The notes under the pieces: model-generated
Told to the model about the DNA's origin: nothing
The model's database searches: none
What the model saw: the letters and a program-made list of their open reading frames with translations, nothing else
Shown here: one piece after another, positions 43,304 to 51,537 of the stretch
How positions within the stretch are numbered: position 1 is the stretch's first letter
How the letters are laid out: the number at the start of each line of letters is the position of its first letter
Program-made: the position numbers and the translations under genes
DNA from: Chelatococcus sp. HY11
GTDB taxonomy: Bacteria > Pseudomonadota > Alphaproteobacteria > Rhizobiales > Beijerinckiaceae
Assembly: GCF_018398335.1 (NCBI RefSeq)
Contig: NZ_JAHBRX010000002.1
Span: 806,001 to 870,000 of the forward strand
Length of the DNA stretch: 64,000 nt
Direction: 5' to 3'

Positions 43304-44485
43304 ATGATCACATCCGTCCAGTTTCGCAACGTGACAAAGCGCTTCGGTTCCATGGAAGCTCTGTCCAGCCTCGATCTCAAGGTCGAGCCCGGTGAGTTCG
43401 TCTCCTTGCTCGGCCCTTCCGGCTCCGGCAAGTCGACGACGCTCGGGCTTCTTGCAGGGCTCATCGAGGCCGACGAGGGCGAAATTCTCATCGGTGATCG
43501 CATCGTCAACGATATCGGGCCCGAAGACCGGGACATAGCCATGGTCTTCCAGAACTACGCACTCTATCCTCATATGACTGTCTTCGAGAACCTCGCCTTT
43601 CCTCTGCGAGCTCGTGGGCGACGGCGCCCGGAGCAGGAGATCGAGAGCCGCATCAGCGCCGTCGCCCACGCGCTCGGCCTGCCGGACCTTCTGCATCGCT
43701 ATCCCCGGGAATTGTCAGGCGGACAGCAGCAACGCGTCGCACTCGGCCGGGCCATGATACGGGAGCCAAAAGTCTTTCTTCTGGACGAGCCCCTGTCGAA
43801 CCTCGATGCGCGATTGCGCATCCGCATGCGCCACGACATCAAGGCATTGCACGCGGCCATCGGCTCAACAATCGTCTATGTCACGCACGACCAGGCAGAA
43901 GCCCTGTCAATGTCGTCGCGCATTGCCGTCTTCGACAGAGGCAAGCTTCAGCAATACGCGCCACCCTTCGAGATATACAATCGCCCGGCGAATATATTCG
44001 TGGCCAATTTCGTTGGAGAGCGCGAAACCCTCTTTCTTGAGGGAAGCATAGAGACAAGCCCCGCTCCCCACTTCCTCTGCCGTGGCGAAGCTCTGCCGCT
44101 TGGGAGCGGCGTTGCGGATTTCGGCGCCGTCGCGGGACGGCCCCTAAAGCTCGGACTTCGCGCCGAGGCGGTCACGCTGGTATCGGCGGCAACGCCGGGC
44201 GCTTTTCCCATCACGGTCTCCCAGATCGAACTCTCGGGCCCAGATGTCATCGTCTATGCGATGACCAATGCCGGCATCGCGCTGTGCTGTCGTGTACCAT
44301 CAAGCTATCCGGTGACGCGTGGTGACCATCTTCACGCCGCTCTTCTGCCTGCGGCCGTGCACCTGTTCGATCCGGAAACCGGCGCGGCGGTTCCGGTGCC
44401 CGAAAAGGACGTCGGATTTGGTGGCGGGAACCAACCCGCGCATCTGGAAAAAACCTACGGCCAAGTCGTCGAAAGAACGGCGTGA
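43304..44485 (+). CDS. Carbohydrate ABC transporter ATPase, MalK/UgpC type
   Basis: Product of 393 aa. Nucleotide-binding domain (1-235): Walker A GPSGSGKST, Q-loop FQNYALYPHMTV, signature LSGGQQQRV, Walker B VFLLDEPLSNLD, H-loop THDQAEALS. The C-terminal part (about 240-390) is the OB-fold/TOBE regulatory region of the CUT1 ATPases, somewhat diverged. The ATG at 43304 directly follows the permease stop. The open frame extends upstream to 42395, but it is a shadow of the permease gene. It powers uptake of the substrate bound by the 44562 product and could be shared by other CUT1 permeases. Confidence 0.92.
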   Translation: MITSVQFRNVTKRFGSMEALSSLDLKVEPGEFVSLLGPSGSGKSTTLGLLAGLIEADEGEILIGDRIVNDIGPEDRDIAMVFQNYALYPHMTVFENLAFPLRARGRRRPEQEIESRISAVAHALGLPDLLHRYPRELSGGQQQRVALGRAMIREPKVFLLDEPLSNLDARLRIRMRHDIKALHAAIGSTIVYVTHDQAEALSMSSRIAVFDRGKLQQYAPPFEIYNRPANIFVANFVGERETLFLEGSIETSPAPHFLCRGEALPLGSGVADFGAVAGRPLKLGLRAEAVTLVSAATPGAFPITVSQIELSGPDVIVYAMTNAGIALCCRVPSSYPVTRGDHLHAALLPAAVHLFDPETGAAVPVPEKDVGFGGGNQPAHLEKTYGQVVERTA

Positions 44486-44561
44486 GTAGAAGCTACCGAG
44501 CGCGGCCAGCAATGCACTGGTCGTTCTTTGGTCAATAACCTGAACGAGAGGGAGGAAACCC

Positions 44562-45875
44562 ATGTCAGCTCAACAGTCGCGTGCTTTACGATCCCGTGCG
44601 GTGGCGTTTGCTGGCATTTTTGCCAGTCTCATCGTCGCGCAACCACTCGCGGCCCAGACGACCGTCACGATGTGGACATTCCTTGATCCCAACAAGACCT
44701 CGCCGCGCGAGGTGGCGCTGAAGGAGATCATCGCGGGCTTTGAGGCATCCAATCCCTCAATCAAGATAAAGGTCGAGCCGCAAGACTTCGCGCAGATGCC
44801 GCCAAAGTTCTTCCTTGGCCACCGCACGGGCGGTAATCCCGATCTGGTCTGGATCGATGCGAAGAACCTCGGCGGCCTCTCACAATCCGGCGCGGGCGCT
44901 GATCTGAACGCGCTGGCCGTGAACGCATGGTCGCAGGCCGAGCGCGACGACTTCTTCGTGAAAGCGGGATGGAATGCCGCGCTGAAAGACGGCAAGCTCA
45001 TGGCCATGCCGCTCTTCCACGGTGCCAGCGTCATCTATTATCGCAAGGATCTGCTCAAGGCCGCCGGCATCGACCCTGCCACTCTCACGAGTTGGGACGC
45101 GCTGGCTGCCGCCGCAAAGAAGCTGACCACCGACAAGGACGGCGATGGCCGCGTGGATGTCTGGGGCTTCGGCATGCCGCTTGCCGCCATCAAGACGGAA
45201 AGCACGCCGGTGCTCATCGGCATGCTGGACCAGGAGGGCGGCCCCTTCAATGCCTGCAAAGCGAACTATGCCACCCCTGAAGGCATCAAGTCACTGACCT
45301 TCACGACAGACCTCATCACCAAGGACAAGGTCACGCCGCAGGAAGCGCTCGTCCAGAACGTGGACGATATCACCGAGCAATTCACGGCCGGGCGCTACGC
45401 CATGGCAATCACCTCCAACCTCCGCTTCAGCGTGATCGCGAAGGCAGCGGCCTTCGGTGGCGACAATATCGGCATCATCGCCTGGCCGTCGTGGTCGGGC
45501 AAAAAGCCGGCGCCCATGCCCGTATCCGGCTGGTGGATCGCCGCCTGGCAGAAATCGCCGCACCTGGCGGAGGCGAGCAAGTTCATCGATTATCTCGCCA
45601 GCAGGGAGGCGATCGGAAAATGGATGACGGTCGGCGGGCAGGTGCCGATCCGTAAATCGCTGTTGGACAGCCCATTCCTCAAGCAACCCGCAAACGGGTG
45701 GATGACCACCATGGTCGATGCCTGGAGCACGTCGAGCTGGATGGAGCCCACGGAGTGCAACACCCGCACTCTCCAGTCCGCGCTGAATGAAGCGGTCAGC
45801 CGCGTCATCCTCGACAAGGTCGAGCCAAAGGCGGCCCTTCAGGAGGCCGAGCGCAAGTTCGCCGACGCTCAATAG
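44562..45875 (+). CDS. Carbohydrate ABC transporter substrate-binding protein, family 1
   Basis: Product of 437 aa with a Sec signal peptide (positively charged start, hydrophobic VAFAGIFASLIVAQ, cleavage after LAA near residue 30). TVTMWTFLDPNKTSPREVAL and FEASNPSIKIKVEP are typical of SBP_bac_1 sugar-binding proteins; GNPDLVWID and the late WWIAAWQKSPHLAEASKFI match the ligand-cleft and hinge segments. GAGGGAGG precedes the ATG. Usually this gene comes first in CUT1 operons; here it is last, after a 76-bp gap that may contain its own promoter. A strong hairpin terminator follows at 45946. Confidence 0.9.
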   Translation: MSAQQSRALRSRAVAFAGIFASLIVAQPLAAQTTVTMWTFLDPNKTSPREVALKEIIAGFEASNPSIKIKVEPQDFAQMPPKFFLGHRTGGNPDLVWIDAKNLGGLSQSGAGADLNALAVNAWSQAERDDFFVKAGWNAALKDGKLMAMPLFHGASVIYYRKDLLKAAGIDPATLTSWDALAAAAKKLTTDKDGDGRVDVWGFGMPLAAIKTESTPVLIGMLDQEGGPFNACKANYATPEGIKSLTFTTDLITKDKVTPQEALVQNVDDITEQFTAGRYAMAITSNLRFSVIAKAAAFGGDNIGIIAWPSWSGKKPAPMPVSGWWIAAWQKSPHLAEASKFIDYLASREAIGKWMTVGGQVPIRKSLLDSPFLKQPANGWMTTMVDAWSTSSWMEPTECNTRTLQSALNEAVSRVILDKVEPKAALQEAERKFADAQ

Positions 45876-45945
45876 GTATCAGGCACCGCTCCCGGTATCA
45901 GACGATCGGCAAGCTTTCGCTTGGATGATGGCTGGCGACCAAAGC

Positions 45946-45982
45946 GCCGTAGGTGAGACGCGAATGACGTCTCACCTACGGC
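45946..45982. terminator. Strong 15-bp hairpin between convergent genes
   Basis: Arms GCCGTAGGTGAGACG (45946-45960) and its exact complement (45968-45982) enclose a 7-base loop. It lies between the convergent binding-protein gene (ends 45875) and MlrC gene (ends 46033). There is no long T-run on either side, so it is a bidirectional terminator or processing stem rather than a textbook rho-independent site. Confidence 0.75.
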
Positions 45983-46032
45983 AGAGTTGCGATGTCCAGG
46001 CGGACGGTTTCCCCTTGGTTTCCCCCAACGTC

Positions 46033-47583
46033 TCAAGCTTGCCCTGTCGGTGGGGAGGCTTCGCCACGCGCGTGGGGGAAAGCGACGGGAGATCCGACAG
46101 GCATTGGGCCCACGTCGTGTTCCGGCCAGAAGCGCCCTTTTGTCCAGTTGAACATACCTTGGGTGAAATAGCCGATCCCCGGCGTTCGCAGCATCAAGGG
46201 CTTTGCGAGGCCGGCGAAATTCAGCGTGAAGTGATAGCCGGATTTGACGACGATGCAGTCCTGGTCCGCAATCATGATGCCGTTGTCTTCAAAGGCGGCT
46301 GGATCATGGGTGAAGCCAGGCTTGCTCGTGACGAGAACCGAGACGCGCCCATCGATCTCCAGAACCGCGACCGGGCCAAGCGCGGTCGGCTCGCCCCCCC
46401 TGTAGGGACCACGCATGTTGAACATCCCGTCGCCGATGCGCACAACGCGGGCTTCGACATCGATCGGCTGGAAACCCGGTGTCATCCCGCCGCCAAGCTG
46501 AAAACGCGCGATTGCCCCGGGACCCAGCTGCTGGGCCCGGGCCACGCTGACCGCGTCGGTGATGGGCACGGCGGCGCGCAGGCCGTCCGAGCGAGACAAC
46601 AGGGCCGTCAGGATCGCCGTCGAATCTCCCGGTGCTCCCGCAAGCACCCGGTCTCCCATGTCGGCGAGGACGTAAGGCGTGGTACCGGCATGTTCTGCGA
46701 CATGATCAAGGGCCTCATCGATTGACATGAGGTCGTCGACGAACTCGCCCCGCTTGCGCCAGAAGGCTTCGCCCAGCTCAGAGGCCGCGGCCCGGGCGCT
46801 CATCTCCGTGCCCTCGGCACTGGTGACGACCACCGCCTGCCCGATTCCAGCGTCATCGAGGAAACGAAAGACATTGTAGAGGGATATATCCCACATCCCC
46901 GCTTCCCGCGCCGACAGATCGCGTGCCATGTCGTGGAGATCGCGCAGGGGACCTGTCGCTGTTTCGTTGCCCCCTGGCAGCAGCATGGGAACCTTCACCA
47001 GTGTGCGAACGGGATGAAGCGATCCAGCAAGCACGGAGAGGATGCCCCGCGCGACTTTCTCTCCGCATGCGACAACGTCGGAATGGGGGTTTTCCTTACA
47101 GGCGATACAGATGTCCGAGGCCGCCAGCATGGCCTCCGTCAGATGCGCATGGAGATCAAGGCCGACGCCGATCACGCCATCCGGACCGATGGCCAGGCGC
47201 AAGTCGCGTAGAAGGTCGCCTTCAGCATCTGGCAGGACGGTGGTGCCCATCGCACCATGCAATTCGAGAGCGATGGCATCGGGGGCATGCGCCTCAACGG
47301 CCGCAAGAATTTCCTGTTTGAGGCTGAGATAGAAGTCATGCTCAACGAGGCCGCTTGGCGGCGCGGAGGCTGAAAGCACCGGGATCAGTTCCACGCCCGC
47401 CGCATCGAGGGCCGAAATAATACCGCCTAGCGTTGTTCCGGATCCCCTCGCCTCGCTGAGGACCGCCTCTCCCCGGGACACCAGGAAGCAATCCTGTGGC
47501 GTGGGAATCGGGCTGAACCCGTGCGATTCATGGAAGATCCGCGCCACCATGACGCGCGGCTGAGGCAATGCGGCCCTGTTCAT
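46033..47583 (-). CDS. M81 metallopeptidase family protein (MlrC-like), copy 1
   Basis: Product of 516 aa. The family is named for MlrC, which hydrolyses linear microcystin fragments; most members are unassigned hydrolases of small amide or sugar-derived substrates. LDLHAH gives the zinc-ligand set Asp143, His145 and His147; CKENPHSD continues the motif. The N-terminal domain (about 1-300) matches the M81 domain, and the C-terminal half (FNMRGPYRGGE, TSKPGFTHDPAAF, VVKSGYHF) the MlrC C-terminal domain. I use ATG 47583 because MNRAALPQPRVMVARIFHES is the typical start; the open frame extends to 47709. It follows the Pot-type permease genes on the minus strand (89 bp gap) and may process the imported solute. 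Paralogue at 56547. Confidence 0.85.
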   Translation of the reverse strand: MNRAALPQPRVMVARIFHESHGFSPIPTPQDCFLVSRGEAVLSEARGSGTTLGGIISALDAAGVELIPVLSASAPPSGLVEHDFYLSLKQEILAAVEAHAPDAIALELHGAMGTTVLPDAEGDLLRDLRLAIGPDGVIGVGLDLHAHLTEAMLAASDICIACKENPHSDVVACGEKVARGILSVLAGSLHPVRTLVKVPMLLPGGNETATGPLRDLHDMARDLSAREAGMWDISLYNVFRFLDDAGIGQAVVVTSAEGTEMSARAAASELGEAFWRKRGEFVDDLMSIDEALDHVAEHAGTTPYVLADMGDRVLAGAPGDSTAILTALLSRSDGLRAAVPITDAVSVARAQQLGPGAIARFQLGGGMTPGFQPIDVEARVVRIGDGMFNMRGPYRGGEPTALGPVAVLEIDGRVSVLVTSKPGFTHDPAAFEDNGIMIADQDCIVVKSGYHFTLNFAGLAKPLMLRTPGIGYFTQGMFNWTKGRFWPEHDVGPMPVGSPVAFPHARGEASPPTGQA

Positions 47584-47672
47584 CTCGCAAATCCATTGGT
47601 CTGGATGGAAGGATAGTTTCGGCCTGCCTCCGGAGTGGTGCCTTCCAGAGCAAGGCGTCGGTCGGAGAGGTC

Positions 47673-48536
47673 CTATCGCGTTGAAGCCGCGCTCCGGCTG
47701 CGAAGCCACTCGACCCCACCCATCAGGACGAGGGAGAGGACGACCATGACCGTCGAGGCAGCAGCGATGACCGGCGTCAGATTATAGTCGATGTCCTCGA
47801 ACAGCTTGCGCGTGATGGTCTTGCCGTCGACACCGGAGATGAAGAAAGCCACCGTCGCCTCGTCGAAAGAAGCAAGGAAAGCGAAGACGGCACCGGCCGC
47901 TACACCCGGGGCGATGTTCGGCAGCACCACATGCCAGAAGGCCTGCGCGCGTGTGGCGCCGCAGTTGAGCGCGGCGAGCTCGAGGGCTGGATCGATCCGC
48001 TGTAACGCGGCGGACACCGTCAGCATGACATACGGAACCGACATCATGGTATGGGCGATCGCGAAGCCCGTGAAATTACCCGTGAGCCCCACCGGCGCGA
48101 AGACGAGATAGAGTGCGACCGCCAGCACGATATGGGGGACGATCAGCGGCGCGAGCGTCAAGGCCTGGAGGGCGCGCGCACCCGGCAGGTTGCCACGCAC
48201 GACGGCGAAGGACGCCAGCGTTCCAATGATTGTCGCCGACAGTGTCGTCGCCAGCGCGATCTTCAGGCTGAACCAGGTCGCGCTCATCCAGTCCGCATCG
48301 GAGAAATAGGCCTGATACCATTTCAGGGTCAGCCCTTCTGGTGGAAACTGGATGTACGCGGCTTCCCCCAGCGACATCGGCACCACCAGCACCGTCGGCA
48401 ACAGGAGAAACACAAGGACGAGCCCCACGAAGCCGTTGAGGAGCCAGCGGCCGAGGGCTGGATGCAAGGCAGCTTTCGAAGCCGGGGGCGAGCGCAAAAC
48501 ATCCAGAGCGTTGGTTTCCGACAGCGTCGTTGACAT
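47673..48536 (-). CDS. ABC transporter permease, PotC type
   Basis: Product of 287 aa with six TM segments. The EAA loop ELAALNCGATRAQAFWHVVL (about 183-202) fits spermidine/putrescine, iron or 2-aminoethylphosphonate importers. The start is ATG 48536 (MSTTLSETNALDVL), overlapping the stop of the upstream permease by one base. The frame stays open further upstream as a shadow of that gene. With 48536-50548 it forms a permease-permease-ATPase unit on the minus strand. The binding protein is probably one of the two on the plus strand (55427, 58099). Confidence 0.88.
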   Translation of the reverse strand: MSTTLSETNALDVLRSPPASKAALHPALGRWLLNGFVGLVLVFLLLPTVLVVPMSLGEAAYIQFPPEGLTLKWYQAYFSDADWMSATWFSLKIALATTLSATIIGTLASFAVVRGNLPGARALQALTLAPLIVPHIVLAVALYLVFAPVGLTGNFTGFAIAHTMMSVPYVMLTVSAALQRIDPALELAALNCGATRAQAFWHVVLPNIAPGVAAGAVFAFLASFDEATVAFFISGVDGKTITRKLFEDIDYNLTPVIAAASTVMVVLSLVLMGGVEWLRSRSAASTR

Positions 48537-49402
48537 CACGCAGCCTTTCCAAAGCTGAGGAACCGCCTGAATAGGCCGACCAGACCAAGCGTCACCAACA
48601 GCAGGACCCCGGCCAAGGCTCCGGCGAACGGCCAGTTGAGCAGTTCGGTCGTCTGCTGCCCGATCAAGGTCGCGATGGTCAGGTTCTGGGGCCCGCCGAC
48701 CAGCGCCGGTGTGACATAGAATCCAAGAGACAGGATGAAGACCATGATCGCCCCGGCATAAACGCCAGGAAGGCTGAGCGGCAGCGTGACGGCGGTGAAA
48801 CTGGTCCAGGGTCCAGCGCCAAGGTTGCGCGCGGCTCTCTCGAGTTCCGGCGGGATCGATCGGAGCGCGGAAAAAATCGGAAGGATCATGTAGGGCATCA
48901 GCACATGCGTCATGGCGACGATGACAGCCCCTTCGGTGTAGATGAGCTTTAGGGGCTGATCGATAAGCCCCCAACTCATCAGCGTGCTGTTCACCACTCC
49001 CGTCCTCTGCAGAAGCACGATCCAGGCATAGGAGCGGACAAGCACGCTGGTCCAAAGCGGGATGAGGACACAGGCGGCCACAAGCATCGCGGCGCGACCG
49101 CTGAGCCTCGTCATGACCAAGGCGACGGGGTAGCCGAGGACGAAAGCCAGAAGTGTGACGATGGCGGCGGTCTGCACCGTGCGCAGGAGAATACGCAGGA
49201 AAATGGGCTCCTGCGCGATCCGCAGATAATTCTCCGCCGTCGGGGTCGGCGTGAAAATGCTGCCCATGAGGAGTTTCGCAACCGGCAGAAGAAACGCCAG
49301 AACGAGCAGCAGGACGAGCGGTAGCGCGAGCGCCAATGAGGCCGACCGGGAAAGCTGGCCAGCGGCCGTGCGATCTGAAGAGGCAGCTGTCACATCAGCC
49401 AT
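48536..49402 (-). CDS. ABC transporter permease, PotB type
   Basis: Product of 288 aa from ATG 49402; a GTG one codon upstream is possible. Six TM segments. The EAA loop is LERAARNLGAGPWTSFTAVT. MLMPYMILPIFSALRSIPPELE-type segments and the N-terminal LALALPLVLLLVLAFLLPVA helix are as expected for PotB. The gene starts 3 bp after the ATPase stop and overlaps the PotC-like gene, so translation is coupled through the operon. Confidence 0.88.
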   Translation of the reverse strand: MADVTAASSDRTAAGQLSRSASLALALPLVLLLVLAFLLPVAKLLMGSIFTPTPTAENYLRIAQEPIFLRILLRTVQTAAIVTLLAFVLGYPVALVMTRLSGRAAMLVAACVLIPLWTSVLVRSYAWIVLLQRTGVVNSTLMSWGLIDQPLKLIYTEGAVIVAMTHVLMPYMILPIFSALRSIPPELERAARNLGAGPWTSFTAVTLPLSLPGVYAGAIMVFILSLGFYVTPALVGGPQNLTIATLIGQQTTELLNWPFAGALAGVLLLVTLGLVGLFRRFLSFGKAA

Positions 49403-49405
49403 CAC

Positions 49406-50548
49406 TCAGCCCTCGCCTGCGAACACGCGAACGGCGCTTGGGTCCAGCCGCACAAAGGCCCTGCCATGCATTTCAGCACCGCTGTCGCGATTGGACGAGG
49501 GAACTTGCACCTGAAGCTGTGTCCCGTCGTCGGACCTGACGATCAGGGTCCTGTGCGATCCGAGAAAGATCGAGGTTTCGATCTCCCCCGCGATCGCTCC
49601 CTCACCGGTTTGCGCCGGGCTCAGGCTCTCGGGACGGGCGGCGATTCGGACAGGGCGGCCGACCGCAATCTCATCGCGGCCGCCGAGCTGGGACCGCGCG
49701 ACACTGATCGTCTGCCCGGAGACCATGACTTCGATCGAACGATCGTCCAGACGACTGACGACGCCCTTCAGGAAATTCATCTTGCCGATGAAATCAGCGA
49801 CGAAGCTGCTGTTTGGCTCATGATACAGCGACACTGGGCTACCCAGTTGCTTGATGCGCCCTTTGTCCATGACCGCGATGCGGTCGGACATCGTCAGCGC
49901 TTCTTCCTGATCATGCGTCACATAGATGATGGTGATGCCAAGGCTCGCGTGCAGCTTCTTGATCTCGATCTGGAGCTCCTCGCGCAGCTTCTTGTCGAGG
50001 GCTCCCAGCGGCTCATCCATCAGGAGAACCGGGGGCTGGAAGACCAGCGCCCGCGCCACGGCGACGCGTTGCTGCTGGCCGCCGGAGAGCTGCGCCGGCG
50101 AACGGTCGCCATAGTCCTGAAGCCGCACACGCGCCAGGGCCTGATCGACGAGAGGAGCTATATCGGCCCTGCCCAAGCCACGCATCTTGAGCGGAAATGC
50201 GACGTTCTGCGCCACGCTCATATGCGGGAAAAGGGCATAGCGCTGAAACACCATTCCTATGCCGCGCCGGTTGGGCGGCACATGCGTCAGGTCCCGGCTA
50301 CCCAATGTGATCGTTCCGGAACTCGGTGTTTCAAAACCCGCCAGCATCATCAAAAGCGTGGTCTTGCCCGAGCCGGAAGGACCGAGCAGCGAGAGGAACT
50401 CACCGGCCTCGACATGAAGATCGACCCCATCCACACCGACAATCTGTCCAAACCGCTTCGATATGCCTTTGATGGCGATGGCTTCGCCTTTCGGAGGTGT
50501 CAGGCTTCGGCGTGCCTGCAAGGCATCGCTGTTCGACATCCCGCTCAT
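49406..50548 (-). CDS. ABC transporter ATPase, PotA/FbpC type
   Basis: Product of 380 aa. Walker [11 protein letters not shown]-loop [12 protein letters not shown], signature LSGGQQQRV, Walker [12 protein letters not shown] and H-loop THDQEEALT are intact. The TOBE-type C-terminal domain (about 270-380) is present. It is the first gene of the minus-strand unit; ATG at 50548 or 50539 both fit. Its promoter region (50549-50741) is shared with the divergent GntR gene and carries TTGATG-type operators. Confidence 0.92.
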   Translation of the reverse strand: MSGMSNSDALQARRSLTPPKGEAIAIKGISKRFGQIVGVDGVDLHVEAGEFLSLLGPSGSGKTTLLMMLAGFETPSSGTITLGSRDLTHVPPNRRGIGMVFQRYALFPHMSVAQNVAFPLKMRGLGRADIAPLVDQALARVRLQDYGDRSPAQLSGGQQQRVAVARALVFQPPVLLMDEPLGALDKKLREELQIEIKKLHASLGITIIYVTHDQEEALTMSDRIAVMDKGRIKQLGSPVSLYHEPNSSFVADFIGKMNFLKGVVSRLDDRSIEVMVSGQTISVARSQLGGRDEIAVGRPVRIAARPESLSPAQTGEGAIAGEIETSIFLGSHRTLIVRSDDGTQLQVQVPSSNRDSGAEMHGRAFVRLDPSAVRVFAGEG

Positions 50549-50620
50549 GATCCCGCTTCGAACCTCTGCAAGTGGCTATCCCCGACTCTTCCATGATCGG
50601 GCAGCCTCAATTTTTGATGT

Positions 50621-50632
50621 TTGATGTATCAT
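50621..50632. promoter_or_regulatory. TTGATGTATCAT, operator candidate 1
   Basis: Ten of twelve positions match the palindrome TTGATGCATCAA at 50713. On the minus strand it follows a TTGACA (50653-50648) by about 17 bases, so it would sit on the -10 of the ATPase/permease operon promoter. Confidence 0.55.
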
Positions 50633-50653
50633 TTATAGCCTTATACTTGTCAA
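50625..50653 (-). promoter_or_regulatory. Candidate promoter of the Pot-type operon
   Basis: Minus strand TTGACA (50653-50648), 17-base spacer, GATACA (50630-50625). The -35 is consensus, the -10 weak. It is overlapped by the operator candidate at 50621. Confidence 0.4.
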
Positions 50654-50712
50654 CCACCAAATTTCAGCTTTCGACCACAGCTGGACTGGCGGCGCGAGAA
50701 GACTGCCGGTAT

Positions 50713-50724
50713 TTGATGCATCAA
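50713..50724. promoter_or_regulatory. Perfect palindrome TTGATGCATCAA, operator candidate 2
   Basis: Perfect 12-bp palindrome directly in front of the GntR gene, ending 17 bases before its ATG at 50742. Position fits autorepression. Confidence 0.65.
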
Positions 50725-50741
50725 GCAACATGAGGATTGTC

Positions 50742-51428
50742 ATGTCGGAGCATTTGCTCGCCGGGGTCGTCACACCCATTGCTCGCCAGTCCAATCTGGG
50801 GGAGCTCACCTATGGACGCCTGAAGGAAATTATCGTCGCCGGCTCCTTCCCGCCTAATGAGAAGCTGACTGTGAGATCGGTCGCGGCGGCCCTTGGGGTG
50901 AGTACGACACCGGCCCGCGATGCCATCAACCGGCTGCTCTCCGAAGGTGCTCTCGTCAACGAGGGCCCAAAGACGGTTGTCATTCCCTCCCTTACGCTCG
51001 ACGCACTCGATGAGGTCACGGCCACACGCCTTGCCCTTGAGGGCCTCGCCGCCGAGCGTTCGGTTCTGGCGGCGGCTCCAGCCGATGTCACGGCATTGGA
51101 GAGGATGCAGACCGCCATCAATGCGGGGCTGGACGCCGCCGACTATCGCGAGGTCCTCAAGGTCAACCGGGAATTCCATTTCCTGATCTATCGTCTGTCC
51201 GGATGGCCGCGACTTGTCGCGATGATCGAATCGCTCTGGCTGCGGGTAGGCCCCTCGCTCAATGAGCTCTATCCGGACTTCGCCCAGAACCGGCGGGGAG
51301 TCTCCAATCATATGGCCTCCATCGAGGGGCTACGCGCAAAGGACGGTATCAAGGTCAGGGCGGCCGTGGAGCAGGATATCCGCGATGGCTATGTCCGTCT
51401 CAAAGCGATGATCGCCTCGCGTAACTAA
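50742..51428 (+). CDS. GntR-family transcriptional regulator, FCD type (aminotransferase cassette)
   Basis: Product of 228 aa from ATG 50742, chosen because TGAGGA stands five bases upstream; an ATG at 50730 is in frame. Residues 17-80 are the GntR winged helix-turn-helix (IVAGSFPPNEKLTVRSVAAAL, VSTTPARDAINRL). Residues 90-220 are an FCD domain in which the first His (NREFHFLIYRLSG) and second His (NHMASIEGL) are kept. The last-helix His is replaced by Asp (VEQDIRDGY). It lies between the divergent Pot-type operon and the aminotransferase operon, and TTGATGCATCAA-like sites flank both sides. It is therefore the likely repressor of both units (inference). Confidence 0.88.
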   Translation: MSEHLLAGVVTPIARQSNLGELTYGRLKEIIVAGSFPPNEKLTVRSVAAALGVSTTPARDAINRLLSEGALVNEGPKTVVIPSLTLDALDEVTATRLALEGLAAERSVLAAAPADVTALERMQTAINAGLDAADYREVLKVNREFHFLIYRLSGWPRLVAMIESLWLRVGPSLNELYPDFAQNRRGVSNHMASIEGLRAKDGIKVRAAVEQDIRDGYVRLKAMIASRN

Positions 51429-51462
51429 CGCCCAAACGGAAAAAGACCGCGACCGAATATTT

Positions 51463-51474
51463 TTGTTGCATCAA
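51463..51474. promoter_or_regulatory. TTGTTGCATCAA, operator candidate 3
   Basis: Eleven of twelve positions match the palindrome at 50713. It lies in the 109-bp gap before the aminotransferase gene, in an AT-rich stretch with TATCAT (51484-51489) as a possible -10. Confidence 0.6.
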
Positions 51475-51537
51475 ATATCAATTTATCATTAGCTCTGCCC
51501 GACCGCTCGTCCTCCAGCGGCTCTTGGATCGAGAACA

